A DNA stretch of 64,000 nucleotides from Achromobacter pulmonis. GTDB lineage: Bacteria > Pseudomonadota > Gammaproteobacteria > Burkholderiales > Burkholderiaceae_B. The translations under genes and the position numbers were made by a program. Within the stretch, counting starts at the first letter, position 1, and every line of letters begins with the position of its first letter. Location of the stretch: contig NZ_CADIJV010000024.1 in NCBI RefSeq assembly GCF_902859765.1, forward strand, positions 26,242 to 90,241, in the 5' to 3' direction. Below the pieces are notes generated by a model. It was not told the DNA's origin. It ran no database searches and was given only the letters and a program-made list of their open reading frames with translations. Below, piece after piece: positions 37,667 through 46,638 of this stretch.

Positions 37667-39436
37667 ATGAGCAACGTCGTGCAAATCAAGGTTCCCGACA
37701 TCGGCGACTTCAAGGAAGTGGAAGTCATTGAAGTGCTGGTGGCGGTGGGCGACACGATCAAGGCCGAACAGAGCCTGATTACCGTCGAGTCCGACAAGGC
37801 CTCGATGGAAATTCCCGCCTCCACCGGCGGGGTGGTCAAGTCGATCAGCGTGAAGGTCGGCGACAAGGTCGCCGAAGGCTCGGTGGTGCTGGAAGTCGAA
37901 GCGGCCGGCACCCCGGCCGCCAAGGAAGCGCCCAAGGCCGACGCGCCGCAGGCCGAAGCCCCCAAGGCCGATGCCAAGCCGGCCGCGGCCGCCACCGCCG
38001 CCGCGACCTTCAAGGGCTCGGCCGATGCCGAATACGACATGCTGGTGCTGGGCGCCGGCCCCGGCGGCTATTCGGCCGCCTTCCGCGCCGCCGACCTCGG
38101 CCTGTCCGTGGTGCTGGTCGAACGCTACGCCACGCTGGGCGGCGTCTGCCTGAACGTGGGCTGCATCCCGTCCAAGGCGCTGCTGCACAACGCCGCCATC
38201 ATCGACGAGGCCCGCGAGCTGGCCGCCCACGGCATCAGCTTCGGCGAGCCCAAGATCGACCTGGACAAGCTGCGCGGCTACAAGGACAGCGTGGTCGCCA
38301 AGCTGACCGGCGGCCTGTCCGGCATGGCCCGCGCGCGCAAGGTCACCGTGGTGACGGGCGTGGGCGAATTCGCCGATGCCAACCACCTGGCAGTCAAGGG
38401 CGCCGACGGCAAGTCGCAGACCATCCGCTTCAAGCAGGCCATCATCGCCGCCGGCAGCCAGTCGGTGAAGCTGCCGTTCCTGCCGCAGGACGAGCGCATC
38501 GTCGATTCCACCGGCGCCTTGCTGCTGCGTGAAATTCCCAAGAAAATGCTGATCATCGGCGGCGGCATCATCGGCCTGGAAATGGGCACGGTGTACTCCA
38601 CGCTGGGCGCGCGCCTGGACGTGGTGGAAATGCTGGACGGCCTGATGCAGGGCGCCGACCGCGACCTGGTCAAGGTCTGGCAGAAGAAGAACGCCGGCCG
38701 CTTCGACAACATCATGCTCAAGACCAAGACGGTCGGCGCCGAAGCCAAAAAGGACGGCATCTACGTCACCTTCGAGGGCGAGGGCGCGCCGAAGGAGCCG
38801 CAACGCTACGACCTGGTGCTGCAGGCCGTGGGCCGCAGCCCCAACGGCAAGAAGATCGGCGCCGACAAGGCGGGCGTGGCCGTGACCGACCGCGGTTTCA
38901 TCGAGGTCGATCGCCAGATGCGCACCAACGTGCCGCACATCTTCGCCATCGGCGACATCGTCGGCCAGCCGATGCTGGCGCACAAGGCCGTGCATGAAGG
39001 CCACGTGGCGGCCGAAGCCGCGGCTGGCCAGAAGTCGTTCTTCGACGCCCGCGTGATTCCGTCGGTGGCCTACACCGATCCGGAAGTGGCGTGGGTCGGC
39101 CTGACCGAAGACGAAGCCAAGAAGCAGGGCATCAAGGTCGAGAAGGGCGTGTTCCCCTGGGCCGCCTCCGGCCGCGCCATCGCCAACGGCCGCGACGAAG
39201 GCTTCACCAAGCTGCTGTTCGACGCCGAGTCGCACCGCATCCTGGGCGGCGGCATCGTCGGCACCCATGCCGGCGACCTGATCAGCGAAGTGGCGCTGGC
39301 CGTGGAAATGGGCGCGGACGTCATCGACATCGCCAAGACCATCCACCCGCACCCGACCCTGGGTGAATCGGTGGGCATGGCGGCCGAGGTGGCCGAGGGC
39401 GTCTGCACCGACCTGCCGCCGATGAAGAAGAAGTAA
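37667..39436 (+). CDS. lpdA: Dihydrolipoamide dehydrogenase (E3) with N-terminal lipoyl domain
   Basis: 589 residues. Residues 1-80 are a lipoyl domain with the modified Lys 44 in [12 protein letters not shown] 40-residue Ala/Pro/Lys linker follows, and then a complete E3: FAD site [15 protein letters not shown] near residue 126, redox disulfide [16 protein letters not shown] site [19 protein letters not shown] and the C-terminal catalytic HPHPTLGES. It reoxidises dihydrolipoamide. Lipoyl-bearing E3 is usual in beta-proteobacteria and Neisseria. The unusual point is the direct junction to aceE. The N-terminus reads like that of aceF (E2) proteins as well, so a recombinational or assembly fusion of the two lipoyl regions is possible. 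Confidence 0.93.
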   Translation: MSNVVQIKVPDIGDFKEVEVIEVLVAVGDTIKAEQSLITVESDKASMEIPASTGGVVKSISVKVGDKVAEGSVVLEVEAAGTPAAKEAPKADAPQAEAPKADAKPAAAATAAATFKGSADAEYDMLVLGAGPGGYSAAFRAADLGLSVVLVERYATLGGVCLNVGCIPSKALLHNAAIIDEARELAAHGISFGEPKIDLDKLRGYKDSVVAKLTGGLSGMARARKVTVVTGVGEFADANHLAVKGADGKSQTIRFKQAIIAAGSQSVKLPFLPQDERIVDSTGALLLREIPKKMLIIGGGIIGLEMGTVYSTLGARLDVVEMLDGLMQGADRDLVKVWQKKNAGRFDNIMLKTKTVGAEAKKDGIYVTFEGEGAPKEPQRYDLVLQAVGRSPNGKKIGADKAGVAVTDRGFIEVDRQMRTNVPHIFAIGDIVGQPMLAHKAVHEGHVAAEAAAGQKSFFDARVIPSVAYTDPEVAWVGLTEDEAKKQGIKVEKGVFPWAASGRAIANGRDEGFTKLLFDAESHRILGGGIVGTHAGDLISEVALAVEMGADVIDIAKTIHPHPTLGESVGMAAEVAEGVCTDLPPMKKK

Positions 39437-39480
39437 TCGCCCTGGATGACCGGATGCACGCATCCGGACGCAGGCATCGC

Positions 39481-39514
39481 AGCCCGAAGCGCCTCCCGGC
39501 CTTCGGGCTGTTTT
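39481..39514 (+). terminator. Terminator after lpdA
   Basis: Stem AGCCCGAAG (39481-39489) / CTTCGGGCT (39501-39509) followed by GTTTTC. A small hairpin CCGGATG-CACG-CATCCGG precedes it at 39450-39467. The rest of the gap to 39702 (about 190 bases) shows no gene. Confidence 0.8.
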
Positions 39515-39702
39515 CATTGCGGCCCGCTTTCGGCAGCTATCCGATCCCGCCGGTTCATCAAGGGCGTTTGCGCGGCCGGCGCCCGACAGCCGTGGGCATT
39601 GGGGCGTTTTTCTGGATAATCTATCCGGCTACACCCGGCTGATCCCGGCCACGCCGCTGCCTAGAATCGAATCTCCATCGACACACATGCGGGAGACTTT
39701 CC

Positions 39703-40476
39703 ATGGCAGACCATTCCATCAAGGGCAAGGTTGTGCTCATCGCCGGCGGCGCCAAGAACCTGGGCGGACTGATCGCCCGCGACCTGGCGCAGCAGGGCGC
39801 CAAGGCCATCGCCATCCACTACAACAGCGCGGCGTCCAAGGCTGACGCCGACGCCACCGTGGCCGCGATCGAGGCCGCCGGCGCCAAGGCGGTGGCGCTG
39901 CAGGCCGACTTGACCACCGCTGGCGCAGTCGAGAAGCTGTTCGCCGACGCGGCGGCGGCGGTGGGGCGGCCCGACATCGCCATCAACACCGTCGGCAAGG
40001 TGCTCAAGAAGCCGCTGACCGAGATCAGCGAAGCCGAGTACGACGAGATGAGCGCGGTCAACGCCAAGACGGCGTTCTTCTTCCTGAAAGAGGCCGGCCG
40101 CCACGTCAATGACAACGGCAAGGTCTGCACCCTGGTGACCTCGCTGCTGGGCGCGTTCACGCCGTTCTACGCCGCCTATGCCGGCACCAAGGCGCCGGTC
40201 GAGCACTACACCCGCGCGGCCGCCAAGGAATTCGGCGCGCGCGGCATCTCGGTGACGGCGGTCGGGCCGGGCCCGATGGATACGCCGTTCTTCTATCCGG
40301 CCGAAGGCGCCGACGCCGTGGCGTACCACAAGACCGCCGCCGCGCTGTCGCCGTTCTCCAAGACCGGCCTGACCGACATCGAGGATGTGGTGCCGTTCAT
40401 CCGCCACCTGGTCAGCGACGGCTGGTGGATCACTGGCCAGACTATCCTGATCAACGGCGGCTACACCACCAAGTAG
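39703..40476 (+). CDS. SDR-family oxidoreductase
   Basis: 257 residues. The NAD(P) loop is GGAKNLGGLIA, with NTVG in place of the usual NNAG, a catalytic Ser in LVTSLLGAF and YAGTK as the Tyr/Lys pair; the end INGGYTTK is typical of FabG-like SDRs. The substrate is unknown. A LysR gene follows on the same strand 133 bases downstream, which is a common regulator/target arrangement. The run of seven G at about 40484 in the gap is noted only as sequence composition. Confidence 0.9.
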   Translation: MADHSIKGKVVLIAGGAKNLGGLIARDLAQQGAKAIAIHYNSAASKADADATVAAIEAAGAKAVALQADLTTAGAVEKLFADAAAAVGRPDIAINTVGKVLKKPLTEISEAEYDEMSAVNAKTAFFFLKEAGRHVNDNGKVCTLVTSLLGAFTPFYAAYAGTKAPVEHYTRAAAKEFGARGISVTAVGPGPMDTPFFYPAEGADAVAYHKTAAALSPFSKTGLTDIEDVVPFIRHLVSDGWWITGQTILINGGYTTK

Positions 40477-40609
40477 GCGCCCCGGGGGGGGGCCGCGGTC
40501 GGCCGCCATGGCGCTCGCGCGCTGGCCCGCGCCAGGCGCAGGTACCGATCGAGCGGCTATGCTGTCACTGGCGGAAGGGTACCGCCGGTGATACCGGGAA
40601 CCAGCAAGC

Positions 40610-41515
40610 ATGGACAGATTCGAACAGTACCGCGTCTTCGCGCAAGTGGCCGAGATGGGCAGTTTCATCAAGGCCGCCAATGCGCTGGAATTGCCGCGCG
40701 CTTCCGTGTCCGCCGCGGTGCAGCAGCTCGAAACCCAACTGGGCGCGCGGCTGCTGCACCGGACCACGCGCCAGGTGCGCCTGACCGCCGATGGCGCGCA
40801 ATTGCTCGAGCGGGTGCGCCCCTTGCTGGCCGATGTCGAGGACATCGACCAATTGTTCCAGCAGAGCCAGCGCCAGGTGGCGGGGCGCTTGAACGTGGAT
40901 GTTCCCAGCCGCATCGCCCGGCGCCTGGTGGCTCCGGCATTGCCGGGCCTGCTGCGCCGCCATCCCCGCTTGCAACTGGCGCTGGGGTCGAGCGACCGCG
41001 CCATCGACCTGATCCAGGAAGGCGTCGACTGCGCGGTGCGCGTCGGCGCCTTGCACGACAGCAGTCTGGTGTCGCGCCCGCTGGGCAGTATTGCGCTGGT
41101 CAATTGCGCCAGTCCGGCCTATCTGCGTGAGCACGGCCTGCCTCATGCGCCGGACGAGTTGCCGAAAGGCCATTGGATGGTGGGATACGCCTCGCCGACC
41201 ACGGGCCGCGAACTGCCCTGGGAGGTGGCTGCCGGCGACGGCCGCCGGTCTGTCGCGGTGCCCAGCCGGGTGGTGGTGAACAATGCCGAGAGCTACATCG
41301 CCTGTTGCCTGGCCGGCCTGGGCTTGATCCAGATTCCGCGTTTCGACGTGCAGGATCTGCTGGAAGCGGGTGAACTGGTGGAAGTCATGCCGGCGCAACG
41401 CGCCGCGCCCATGCCGGTGGCATTGTTGTATCCGCACCGGCGGCAGCGCTCGCGCCGGCTGGCGGTGTTCCTGGAATGGTTCGAGGAATTGATGCGCAGG
41501 CACCTGGAGGCCTGA
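40610..41515 (+). CDS. LysR-family transcriptional regulator
   Basis: 301 residues of the CrgA-like LysR subgroup: FAQVAEMGSFIKAANALELPRASVSAAVQQLETQLGARLLHRTTRQVRLTADGAQLLE covers the winged helix. The effector domain includes GRLNVDVPSRIARRLVAP and DCAVRVGALHDSSLVSRPLG. It is in tandem with the SDR gene and convergent with the small YjfB-like gene 46 bases away. The target is likely the SDR gene but this is inference. Confidence 0.9.
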   Translation: MDRFEQYRVFAQVAEMGSFIKAANALELPRASVSAAVQQLETQLGARLLHRTTRQVRLTADGAQLLERVRPLLADVEDIDQLFQQSQRQVAGRLNVDVPSRIARRLVAPALPGLLRRHPRLQLALGSSDRAIDLIQEGVDCAVRVGALHDSSLVSRPLGSIALVNCASPAYLREHGLPHAPDELPKGHWMVGYASPTTGRELPWEVAAGDGRRSVAVPSRVVVNNAESYIACCLAGLGLIQIPRFDVQDLLEAGELVEVMPAQRAAPMPVALLYPHRRQRSRRLAVFLEWFEELMRRHLEA

Positions 41516-41561
41516 CGGCCTGCCGCATGGCGGAGCCTGGTGCCGCGCGTGTGGCGCCGCG

Positions 41562-41756
41562 CTACGCCTGGGTGTTGATGCGGGTGCCGATCTTGCCGTC
41601 GATGGCCACCACCGGCAGCGATTGCATCAAGGTGGCGACGGTGTCGGCCTGGGCGTTGATGGCCTTCTTGGTGACGCGGGCCTGGACTTCCTGCATCAAT
41701 TGCGCATCGCGCATGGCCAGGCCGGTGTTCACGGTGTTGCTGACGGAAAGATCCAT
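41562..41756 (-). CDS. YjfB-family putative motility protein
   Basis: 64 residues: MDLSVSNTVNTGLAMRDAQLMQEVQARVTKKAINAQADTVATLMQSLP, without a membrane helix or signal. This matches the small YjfB family (putative motility proteins), whose members share an N-terminal Asn/Thr-rich helix and an Ala/Gln helix with TLLQSLP-like end. Its mechanism is unknown. The flagellar genes begin only a few kb away, which fits. GGACC... upstream is not a strong ribosome-binding site (GGGGCGGGGTCC at 41758-41769 in reverse), so the start is moderately sure. Confidence 0.65.
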   Translation of the reverse strand: MDLSVSNTVNTGLAMRDAQLMQEVQARVTKKAINAQADTVATLMQSLPVVAIDGKIGTRINTQA

Positions 41757-41874
41757 GGGGCGGGGTCCTTTGGCAAGACATGCCGGAGCGGTGTCCGGAA
41801 CGAGAGGATTGTGAGGGATTATCGCGCAGTTTCCCGGGGCATGGCGAAATTCTCGGACACCTGCCGCCCCAGCT

Positions 41875-42774
41875 TCAAGGTTGTGACGGACATTCCTTGA
41901 TCGCCCCCCAACCCTGGTTCGGGCCGCAGTATTGCCTGCGGGCGGCCCAGGCGCAGTTGGGGCGCTCGAAAAATCCCAGCGTCGCGCAGCGTGCCAGTTC
42001 GGCTTTCAGACTGTCGACCCAGGCGTGCGGGTTTTCAGCCGGGATTTCTGTGATGCGCAGCGTCGGCTCAGGCATGGCGGTCGCGGCCGCGTCGCCAGAC
42101 GGCGCGGCGCTGACGGTGTCTGGATCGTTGGCCGGGTCGGCGTTTGCGGCGGCGTTCTTGTCGGCCGCCGCGGGCGGCGGGTTGGCGGCTGGCTCCGATT
42201 CGGCGGGGCCGGACACATCGGGCAATCCTGGCAAGGGCGCGGACCTCGCCGGCGCGTCGGCCGGGGCGGAGGGCGGATTGGCTGCCGGATCGGTGGCCTG
42301 CGCGGCGTCCGCATCGCCCTGCACCGGCGCGGGCGTGGGGCCGGGGTTTGCGCCGGGCGGCGGGGTCAGCGGCACGCGCACGGGGCCGGCGGCGGAGACG
42401 TCCGAATGGCCCGCATTCGGCGTGCTCCACGACACCACCAGCAGTACCAATGCGCCATAGATCGCCAGCGTGTAGAGCACGGTCAGCGTGGCGTAACCGA
42501 CCCGCTTGCCGGTGATCGGCGTGGCGTCCTCGCGGTTCACCAGGCTGCGCCAGCCGACCAGCGCGGCGCCGGGCGCGCTGATCAGCCACCAGGCCAGGCG
42601 CTTGAGCGGGCCGGGGCGCGGCAAGGAGGCCTGGACCTGCGCGGCCAGCAACTCGCGCAGGGCACGGTTTTCGTCGCGCAGGCGCTGGGTCTGCGCATCC
42701 ACCGGCGCCTGGTCGTCTGGATCCGGGGTGCCGTCATGCCGCGTAGCGAGTGGATCGGGAGGCGTGGTGGTCAT
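41875..42774 (-). CDS. Hypothetical membrane protein with long Pro/Ala linker and Cys-rich C-terminus
   Basis: 299 residues. Residues about 22-45 form a short predicted coiled coil (QTQRLRDENRALRELLAAQV), then a basic juxtamembrane part, one strong membrane helix (TLTVLYTLAIYGALVLLVVSW, about 95-115), an approximately 125-residue Pro/Ala/Asp linker, and a compact C-terminal domain of about 45 residues with four or more Cys (CATLGFFERPNCAWAARRQYC...ECP). The topology would place the Cys-rich domain in the periplasm, tethered by the linker. No family is recognised. It stands alone between the YjfB-like gene and the terminator of the sugar operon. Confidence 0.7.
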   Translation of the reverse strand: MTTTPPDPLATRHDGTPDPDDQAPVDAQTQRLRDENRALRELLAAQVQASLPRPGPLKRLAWWLISAPGAALVGWRSLVNREDATPITGKRVGYATLTVLYTLAIYGALVLLVVSWSTPNAGHSDVSAAGPVRVPLTPPPGANPGPTPAPVQGDADAAQATDPAANPPSAPADAPARSAPLPGLPDVSGPAESEPAANPPPAAADKNAAANADPANDPDTVSAAPSGDAAATAMPEPTLRITEIPAENPHAWVDSLKAELARCATLGFFERPNCAWAARRQYCGPNQGWGAIKECPSQP

Positions 42775-42847
42775 GTTGCGAAAAATATAGATACAAAATT
42801 GTACGAACGCAATTATGACCGCCTGCCAGAGCGGGCAAAAAAGGAAT

Positions 42848-42869
42848 AAGCCGGCAAAAATGCCGGCTT
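42848..42869 (-). terminator. Terminator of the minus-strand deoxysugar operon
   Basis: Stem AAGCCGGCA / TGCCGGCTT (9 bp) with AAAA loop, followed on the minus strand by ATTCC and seven T. It lies 33 bases past the stop of the last operon gene. Confidence 0.88.
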
Positions 42870-42902
42870 CCGCTCAATCATGCCGTGACTCGGGCGGCTT
42901 GG

Positions 42903-43679
42903 TTACTCCAGGATGGCATAGCTGATGTGCGGTTCGTAGGTGAAACGCTGGATTCTCAACCGATTCAGGCCCAGCTTCTCCATCACGGCCAGGGTTTCAC
43001 CCGGCCAGGTCCGGTTGTTCAGTTCGTCGAAGACGATGACGCCGCCCTTGGGCATGCGCGGCAGGAAATGCTCCAGGCAGATCTTGGTGGGCGCGTACAG
43101 ATCCAGGTCCAGGTGCAGCAGCGACACCACGGTCTGCGGTTCGCGCGCCAGGTATTCCGGCACGCTGTGGGCGACATCGCCCTTGACCAGCTCGACCTTC
43201 TGGATGTGGCCGATGAAGCGGTTGGCATCGAACAGCGCAATGGCGCGCTGCAGATCGGCGTAGCTGTCGGCCTGGTAGCCGTGCTCGCGGCGCTCGGTGG
43301 TCTGCACGACGGCATGGCGATCCTCGTCGGCAATGCCGGTGAACCCGGAAAAGGTGTCGAAGCCGACGATGCGGCGTTGCAGGTTGACCGGCTCGAGCGT
43401 GGCGCTCAACTGGGCGAAGGTCATCAGGCCGCCGCCCCAGTTGACGCCGCATTCCATGATGTCGCCCTGCACGTGCAAGGCCATTTTGAACAGTTCCGTC
43501 AGGCACAGGAAGCGCGCCAGGCTCTGGCGCGGCACGAAACTGGCGAAGTTCTCGAGCTTTTCGACGGTGCTGCCGCCGGCCGCATCGAAGAACGCGCCCA
43601 GTTCCGCACGGTAGCCCACTTCGCGGGTGGTGCTGCGGCCATCCTGGCGGAAGCGGGAGGGATCGGTGGTGTCGTTCAT
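42903..43679 (-). CDS. TylF/MycF-like sugar O-methyltransferase
   Basis: 258 residues. The pattern GDIMECGVNWGGGLMTFAQ, VGFDTFSGFTGI and HLDLDLYAPTKICLEHFLPRMPKGGVIVFDELN is that of metal-dependent TylF-type SAM methyltransferases, which methylate hydroxyls of deoxysugars. It is the last gene of the minus-strand operon and starts in an ATGA overlap with the dioxygenase gene. Its probable job is O-methylation of the CDP-deoxyhexose or of the finished glycan; the position is not predictable. Confidence 0.85.
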   Translation of the reverse strand: MNDTTDPSRFRQDGRSTTREVGYRAELGAFFDAAGGSTVEKLENFASFVPRQSLARFLCLTELFKMALHVQGDIMECGVNWGGGLMTFAQLSATLEPVNLQRRIVGFDTFSGFTGIADEDRHAVVQTTERREHGYQADSYADLQRAIALFDANRFIGHIQKVELVKGDVAHSVPEYLAREPQTVVSLLHLDLDLYAPTKICLEHFLPRMPKGGVIVFDELNNRTWPGETLAVMEKLGLNRLRIQRFTYEPHISYAILE

Positions 43680-44476
43680 GTTGCGGTTCTCTCGGATTCC
43701 TGTTCGCGACGGCGTTGGGCATTGTGCCCGGGGTAGTCGACATAGAAGATGTTGCTGCGGTCGCCGGTGGGGTAGCGCTGGCGGCGGTATTCGGCGTCGG
43801 CCAGGTCCGTGATGCGCAGTTGCGTGGTCCAGCGGATCTGGTCGCCCAGATTGGGCGTGCTGCGGTGGAGCAGCAATTGCTTGAAGATGACCACGTCGCC
43901 GCGAGCGGCGGTGACGGTTTCGGGGGGTTCCGTCACGTCATAGTCCAGGCTCAGGTCGCGCTGCAGGAATGGCACGTAAGGCGCGATCACCTTGTCGCTG
44001 ATGCGCTTGAAGGGATATAGGCCGCGCTTGTGGCTGCCGGGAATGACCTGGATCGTGCCGGACGCCAGGCTGACGTCCTGGAACGGTATCCAGAGCGTCA
44101 CCGCGTTTTCGGAGCCCAGCAGGTAAAGCGTGTCCTGATGCCAGGCGAACAGGTGGCGGGCATCGGCCGGCTTGTCCAGGCGCATGTTGCAGCAGCCCAT
44201 CAGGCCGGGGTGGGCCAGGCCCAGTTCGCGGCACAGCCGGTCCACGGCCGCGCTGCCCGACAGGCGCGACAGCGCGGGCAGGTATTTGAGGCGGTCATAC
44301 AGCAGCGACTGCGTGGCCGCGTCCAGCGTATAGCGGCTGAAATCGTGCACATCGAATTGCGGCCCGACGATGCGCCGCCCCAGCTCGCCCAACTGGTCTT
44401 CCAGCTCGTCGAGTTCGCCGTGCTTCCAGAAGTTCTTCAGGACCAGATAGCCGTCGGCTTCGAATCTTTCGCGCAT
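43676..44476 (-). CDS. Phytanoyl-CoA dioxygenase (PhyH)-family oxygenase
   Basis: 266 residues. A non-haem Fe(II)/2-oxoglutarate enzyme: the iron ligands appear in FAWHQDTLYLLGS (HxD) and LLLHRSTPNLGDQIRW (distal His, with the 2-oxoglutarate Arg a few residues on). The N-terminus FEADGYLVLKNFW is typical of PhyH. In this operon it probably hydroxylates a sugar or an acyl/amide substituent. Coupled by overlap to the TylF-like gene downstream and 61 bases after the acyltransferase gene. Confidence 0.85.
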   Translation of the reverse strand: MRERFEADGYLVLKNFWKHGELDELEDQLGELGRRIVGPQFDVHDFSRYTLDAATQSLLYDRLKYLPALSRLSGSAAVDRLCRELGLAHPGLMGCCNMRLDKPADARHLFAWHQDTLYLLGSENAVTLWIPFQDVSLASGTIQVIPGSHKRGLYPFKRISDKVIAPYVPFLQRDLSLDYDVTEPPETVTAARGDVVIFKQLLLHRSTPNLGDQIRWTTQLRITDLADAEYRRQRYPTGDRSNIFYVDYPGHNAQRRREQESERTAT

Positions 44477-44537
44477 ATAAGTCCGTTCGCTTTTCTGTTT
44501 CAGTTTGTACGGAGGGATTGCCTGGCGTCGGCGCGGC

Positions 44538-45038
44538 TCAGCCGCCGGTCTCTTCGCGCCAGCCCAGCACTTTCATGGGGTTGCCGCCCTGGATCGAGAA
44601 GGCGGCGATTTCGCCGCGCACGATGCTGCCAGCGGCGATGACGCAGCCTTCGCGCAGAATGGCGCCGTCCAGCAGCACGCAGTTGGCGCCGATCCAGACG
44701 TCGTCTTCGATGAGGATGCCGCCCTTGCTGGGGCGGAACCCCTGTTGCCGGATCGGCAGGTCGCGCCGGCGGAACTCGTGGTTGGCGGGCGCGAAGGTGC
44801 AATTGGCGGCGACCGCCACGCGCGCGCCCATGCGGATGCCGTTGCCGGTATAGAGCACGCAGCCGGAATTGATGACGCAATCAGGGCCGATGATGACGTC
44901 GCCCGCGCCGCCGGCAGGCTTGATCTTGACGAAGGCGTCCACCACGGCGCCCGGGCCGATCACGATCCGGGTGCCGCGGGTGGAATCCTCGATGTCGGCC
45001 AGCGACGAGACGCGGGCGCTCGGGGCGATCTCGATCAT
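44538..45038 (-). CDS. Left-handed beta-helix acyltransferase (hexapeptide family)
   Basis: 166 residues made almost entirely of hexapeptide repeats (IVIGPGAVVDAFVKI; VIIGPDCVINSGCVL; DDVWIGANCVLLDGAILREGCVIAAGSIV) with the loop NHEFRRRDLPIRQQGFRPSKGGI containing the acetyl-transfer His. This is the maltose/chloramphenicol O-acetyltransferase (LbetaH) fold. It likely O-acetylates a sugar in the pathway. It lies 19 bases downstream of the CmcI-like gene on the minus strand. Confidence 0.88.
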   Translation of the reverse strand: MIEIAPSARVSSLADIEDSTRGTRIVIGPGAVVDAFVKIKPAGGAGDVIIGPDCVINSGCVLYTGNGIRMGARVAVAANCTFAPANHEFRRRDLPIRQQGFRPSKGGILIEDDVWIGANCVLLDGAILREGCVIAAGSIVRGEIAAFSIQGGNPMKVLGWREETGG

Positions 45039-45057
45039 GGTGCGGCCCTTGGCGTGG

Positions 45058-45813
45058 TCAGGCCTTGCGGCGCAGGAAGCCGTCGGGCGCCGAGGTCACC
45101 AGCAAGCGGTCTTCGACCGAGCGGTCGATCTCGAATTCCGGATGGCTCTTGATCCATTCCCAGACTGCGGTCTTGGGGTTGTTGCCCTTGCCCCAGTGGC
45201 GGCCCGGCCACTCGTAGTCGGCCGGCATGTCTTCGACGAAGGTGTCGAACACCACGCAGTAGCTGCCCACGCTGACCAGGTCGGCATAGGCGTTCAGCTC
45301 GGCCAGCACGTGGTCGTGCGTGTGGTTCGAGTCCAGGCACACCATGATGTTCTTCTTACCCTGGGCGTGCGCGCGTACCTGGGCGATGGTGGCCGGGTCG
45401 ATGCTGGAACCCTCGATCAGGTGGATGCGGCTGGCCAGCGGATGGGCCTCGATGGCGCGGCGGTTGTGTTCGCGGATCTCGATGTCCACGCCCACCACCT
45501 CGCCGGCGCCCAGCAGTTGCAGCATCGAGGCCGACAGCATCAGCGAACCGCCATGGGCGATGCCGGTCTCGATGATCAGGTCAGGCTTGACCGCCCAGAT
45601 CAGTTCCTGCATGGCCATGGCGTCCATGGGCAGCTGGATCAGCGGCCGACCGGCCCACGAGAAGTTGTTCATGTACTTGCGTTCCAGCGCCATCTGGCGC
45701 CAGGCGATCGACAGCTCGCGGAATTCCTGGTCGGTCGCGAATGCGCCGATACGGGCGGCTTTTTCCTGGCGGTATTCGGGATGCGCGTCGGGCGTGGTTT
45801 CAAGGTAGGACAT
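45058..45813 (-). CDS. CmcI/cephalosporin-hydroxylase-family methyltransferase-like protein
   Basis: 251 residues. Matches the CmcI family, named after a cephamycin gene but structurally a SAM methyltransferase: NNFSWAGRPLIQLPMDAMAMQELIWAVKPDLIIETGIAHGGSLMLSASML, VVGVDIEIREHNRRAI, VCLDSNHTHDHVLAEL and YCVVFDTFVEDMP. Family members occur in many O-antigen and rhamnolipid-like clusters and probably O-methylate sugars. Its ATG directly abuts the stop of the reductase gene. Confidence 0.87.
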   Translation of the reverse strand: MSYLETTPDAHPEYRQEKAARIGAFATDQEFRELSIAWRQMALERKYMNNFSWAGRPLIQLPMDAMAMQELIWAVKPDLIIETGIAHGGSLMLSASMLQLLGAGEVVGVDIEIREHNRRAIEAHPLASRIHLIEGSSIDPATIAQVRAHAQGKKNIMVCLDSNHTHDHVLAELNAYADLVSVGSYCVVFDTFVEDMPADYEWPGRHWGKGNNPKTAVWEWIKSHPEFEIDRSVEDRLLVTSAPDGFLRRKA

Positions 45814-46638
45814 TCAGATTCCTTTGCGTTGGCGGAACTGCGCCAGAAAATGCGGGAAATAATCGGAGAATGCGCGTGGCGTGAGGCCAAAACGGGTCTG
45901 GAAGCGCTGCGTATCGATATCGGCAAAGGCCCATTGCTGAGCGTCGGCGGCTTCGGTGACGACGTAGCCAAGTTCCGAGCGCAGGCATTCGGCGATGGCG
46001 CGGTTCTCGACGCCATGGCCCTGGGCCAGGTTGAAGATGCCGGTGGCGTCAGATCGGGCCAGCGCCAGGATCTGGGCGACGGCGTCGTCGATATACAGGT
46101 AGTCCTTGCGGGAGGACAGCGTGGTTTTCAGGGCAATGCGGCCGCTGCTGGCGCCTTCCTCCAGCAGCTGATCGATGAAGCTGTCGGCGGAATCGCGCAG
46201 CCCCACGACGTTGGACAGGCGGGCCACCCGCGCCAGCGGATGTCCGCCATGCAGACACAGCGACTCGCCCATCAGCTTGGACAGGTTGTAGAGGTCGCCA
46301 GGCGCGTTCGGATTGACCGTCAGCGCCGCCTGCTCTCGGGTGTCGTGCGAGCCGGCGTAAACCCGGGTGCTGGACAGGTAGGTCAGGCTGTCGAAATTGC
46401 CGGCGGCGATCAGGCGCCGCAACAGGCAGACATGCGCCTCCACGGTATCGAGCGGCCGGCTGCGGAAGTCCGAGGTCAGGCCGATGGCGTAGATCACGTG
46501 GCCCAGCGGGCGGTCGAACAAGCCGGGCTCGTCGCGCGCCGGCCCGGCGCAGTCCGCGCCGTCGGCGCGCAGGCGCGCCAGCAGTTGGCGGCCGATGAAG
46601 CCCGTCGCCCCGAGGACCGTGACCGTTGGGGTGTTCAT
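45814..46638 (-). CDS. NAD(P)-dependent epimerase/dehydratase-family sugar reductase
   Basis: 274 residues of the extended SDR class: the Rossmann motif VLGATGFIGRQLL at the start, STRVYAGS, the catalytic YNLSK, and KDYLYIDDAVAQILALA. It is shorter than a 4,6-dehydratase, and with the C-methyltransferase next to it is best read as the 4-ketoreductase that finishes the CDP-deoxyhexose. An epimerase role remains possible. It overlaps the C-methyltransferase stop by four bases. Confidence 0.85.
   Translation of the reverse strand: MNTPTVTVLGATGFIGRQLLARLRADGADCAGPARDEPGLFDRPLGHVIYAIGLTSDFRSRPLDTVEAHVCLLRRLIAAGNFDSLTYLSSTRVYAGSHDTREQAALTVNPNAPGDLYNLSKLMGESLCLHGGHPLARVARLSNVVGLRDSADSFIDQLLEEGASSGRIALKTTLSSRKDYLYIDDAVAQILALARSDATGIFNLAQGHGVENRAIAECLRSELGYVVTEAADAQQWAFADIDTQRFQTRFGLTPRAFSDYFPHFLAQFRQRKGI

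Noticed and set aside
35000-39517. A 1505-codon minus-strand open frame opposite aceE and lpdA
   Set aside because: The plus strand encodes clear E1 and E3 enzymes. The antisense translation is low-complexity His/Val/Arg/Gly sequence without a start signal.
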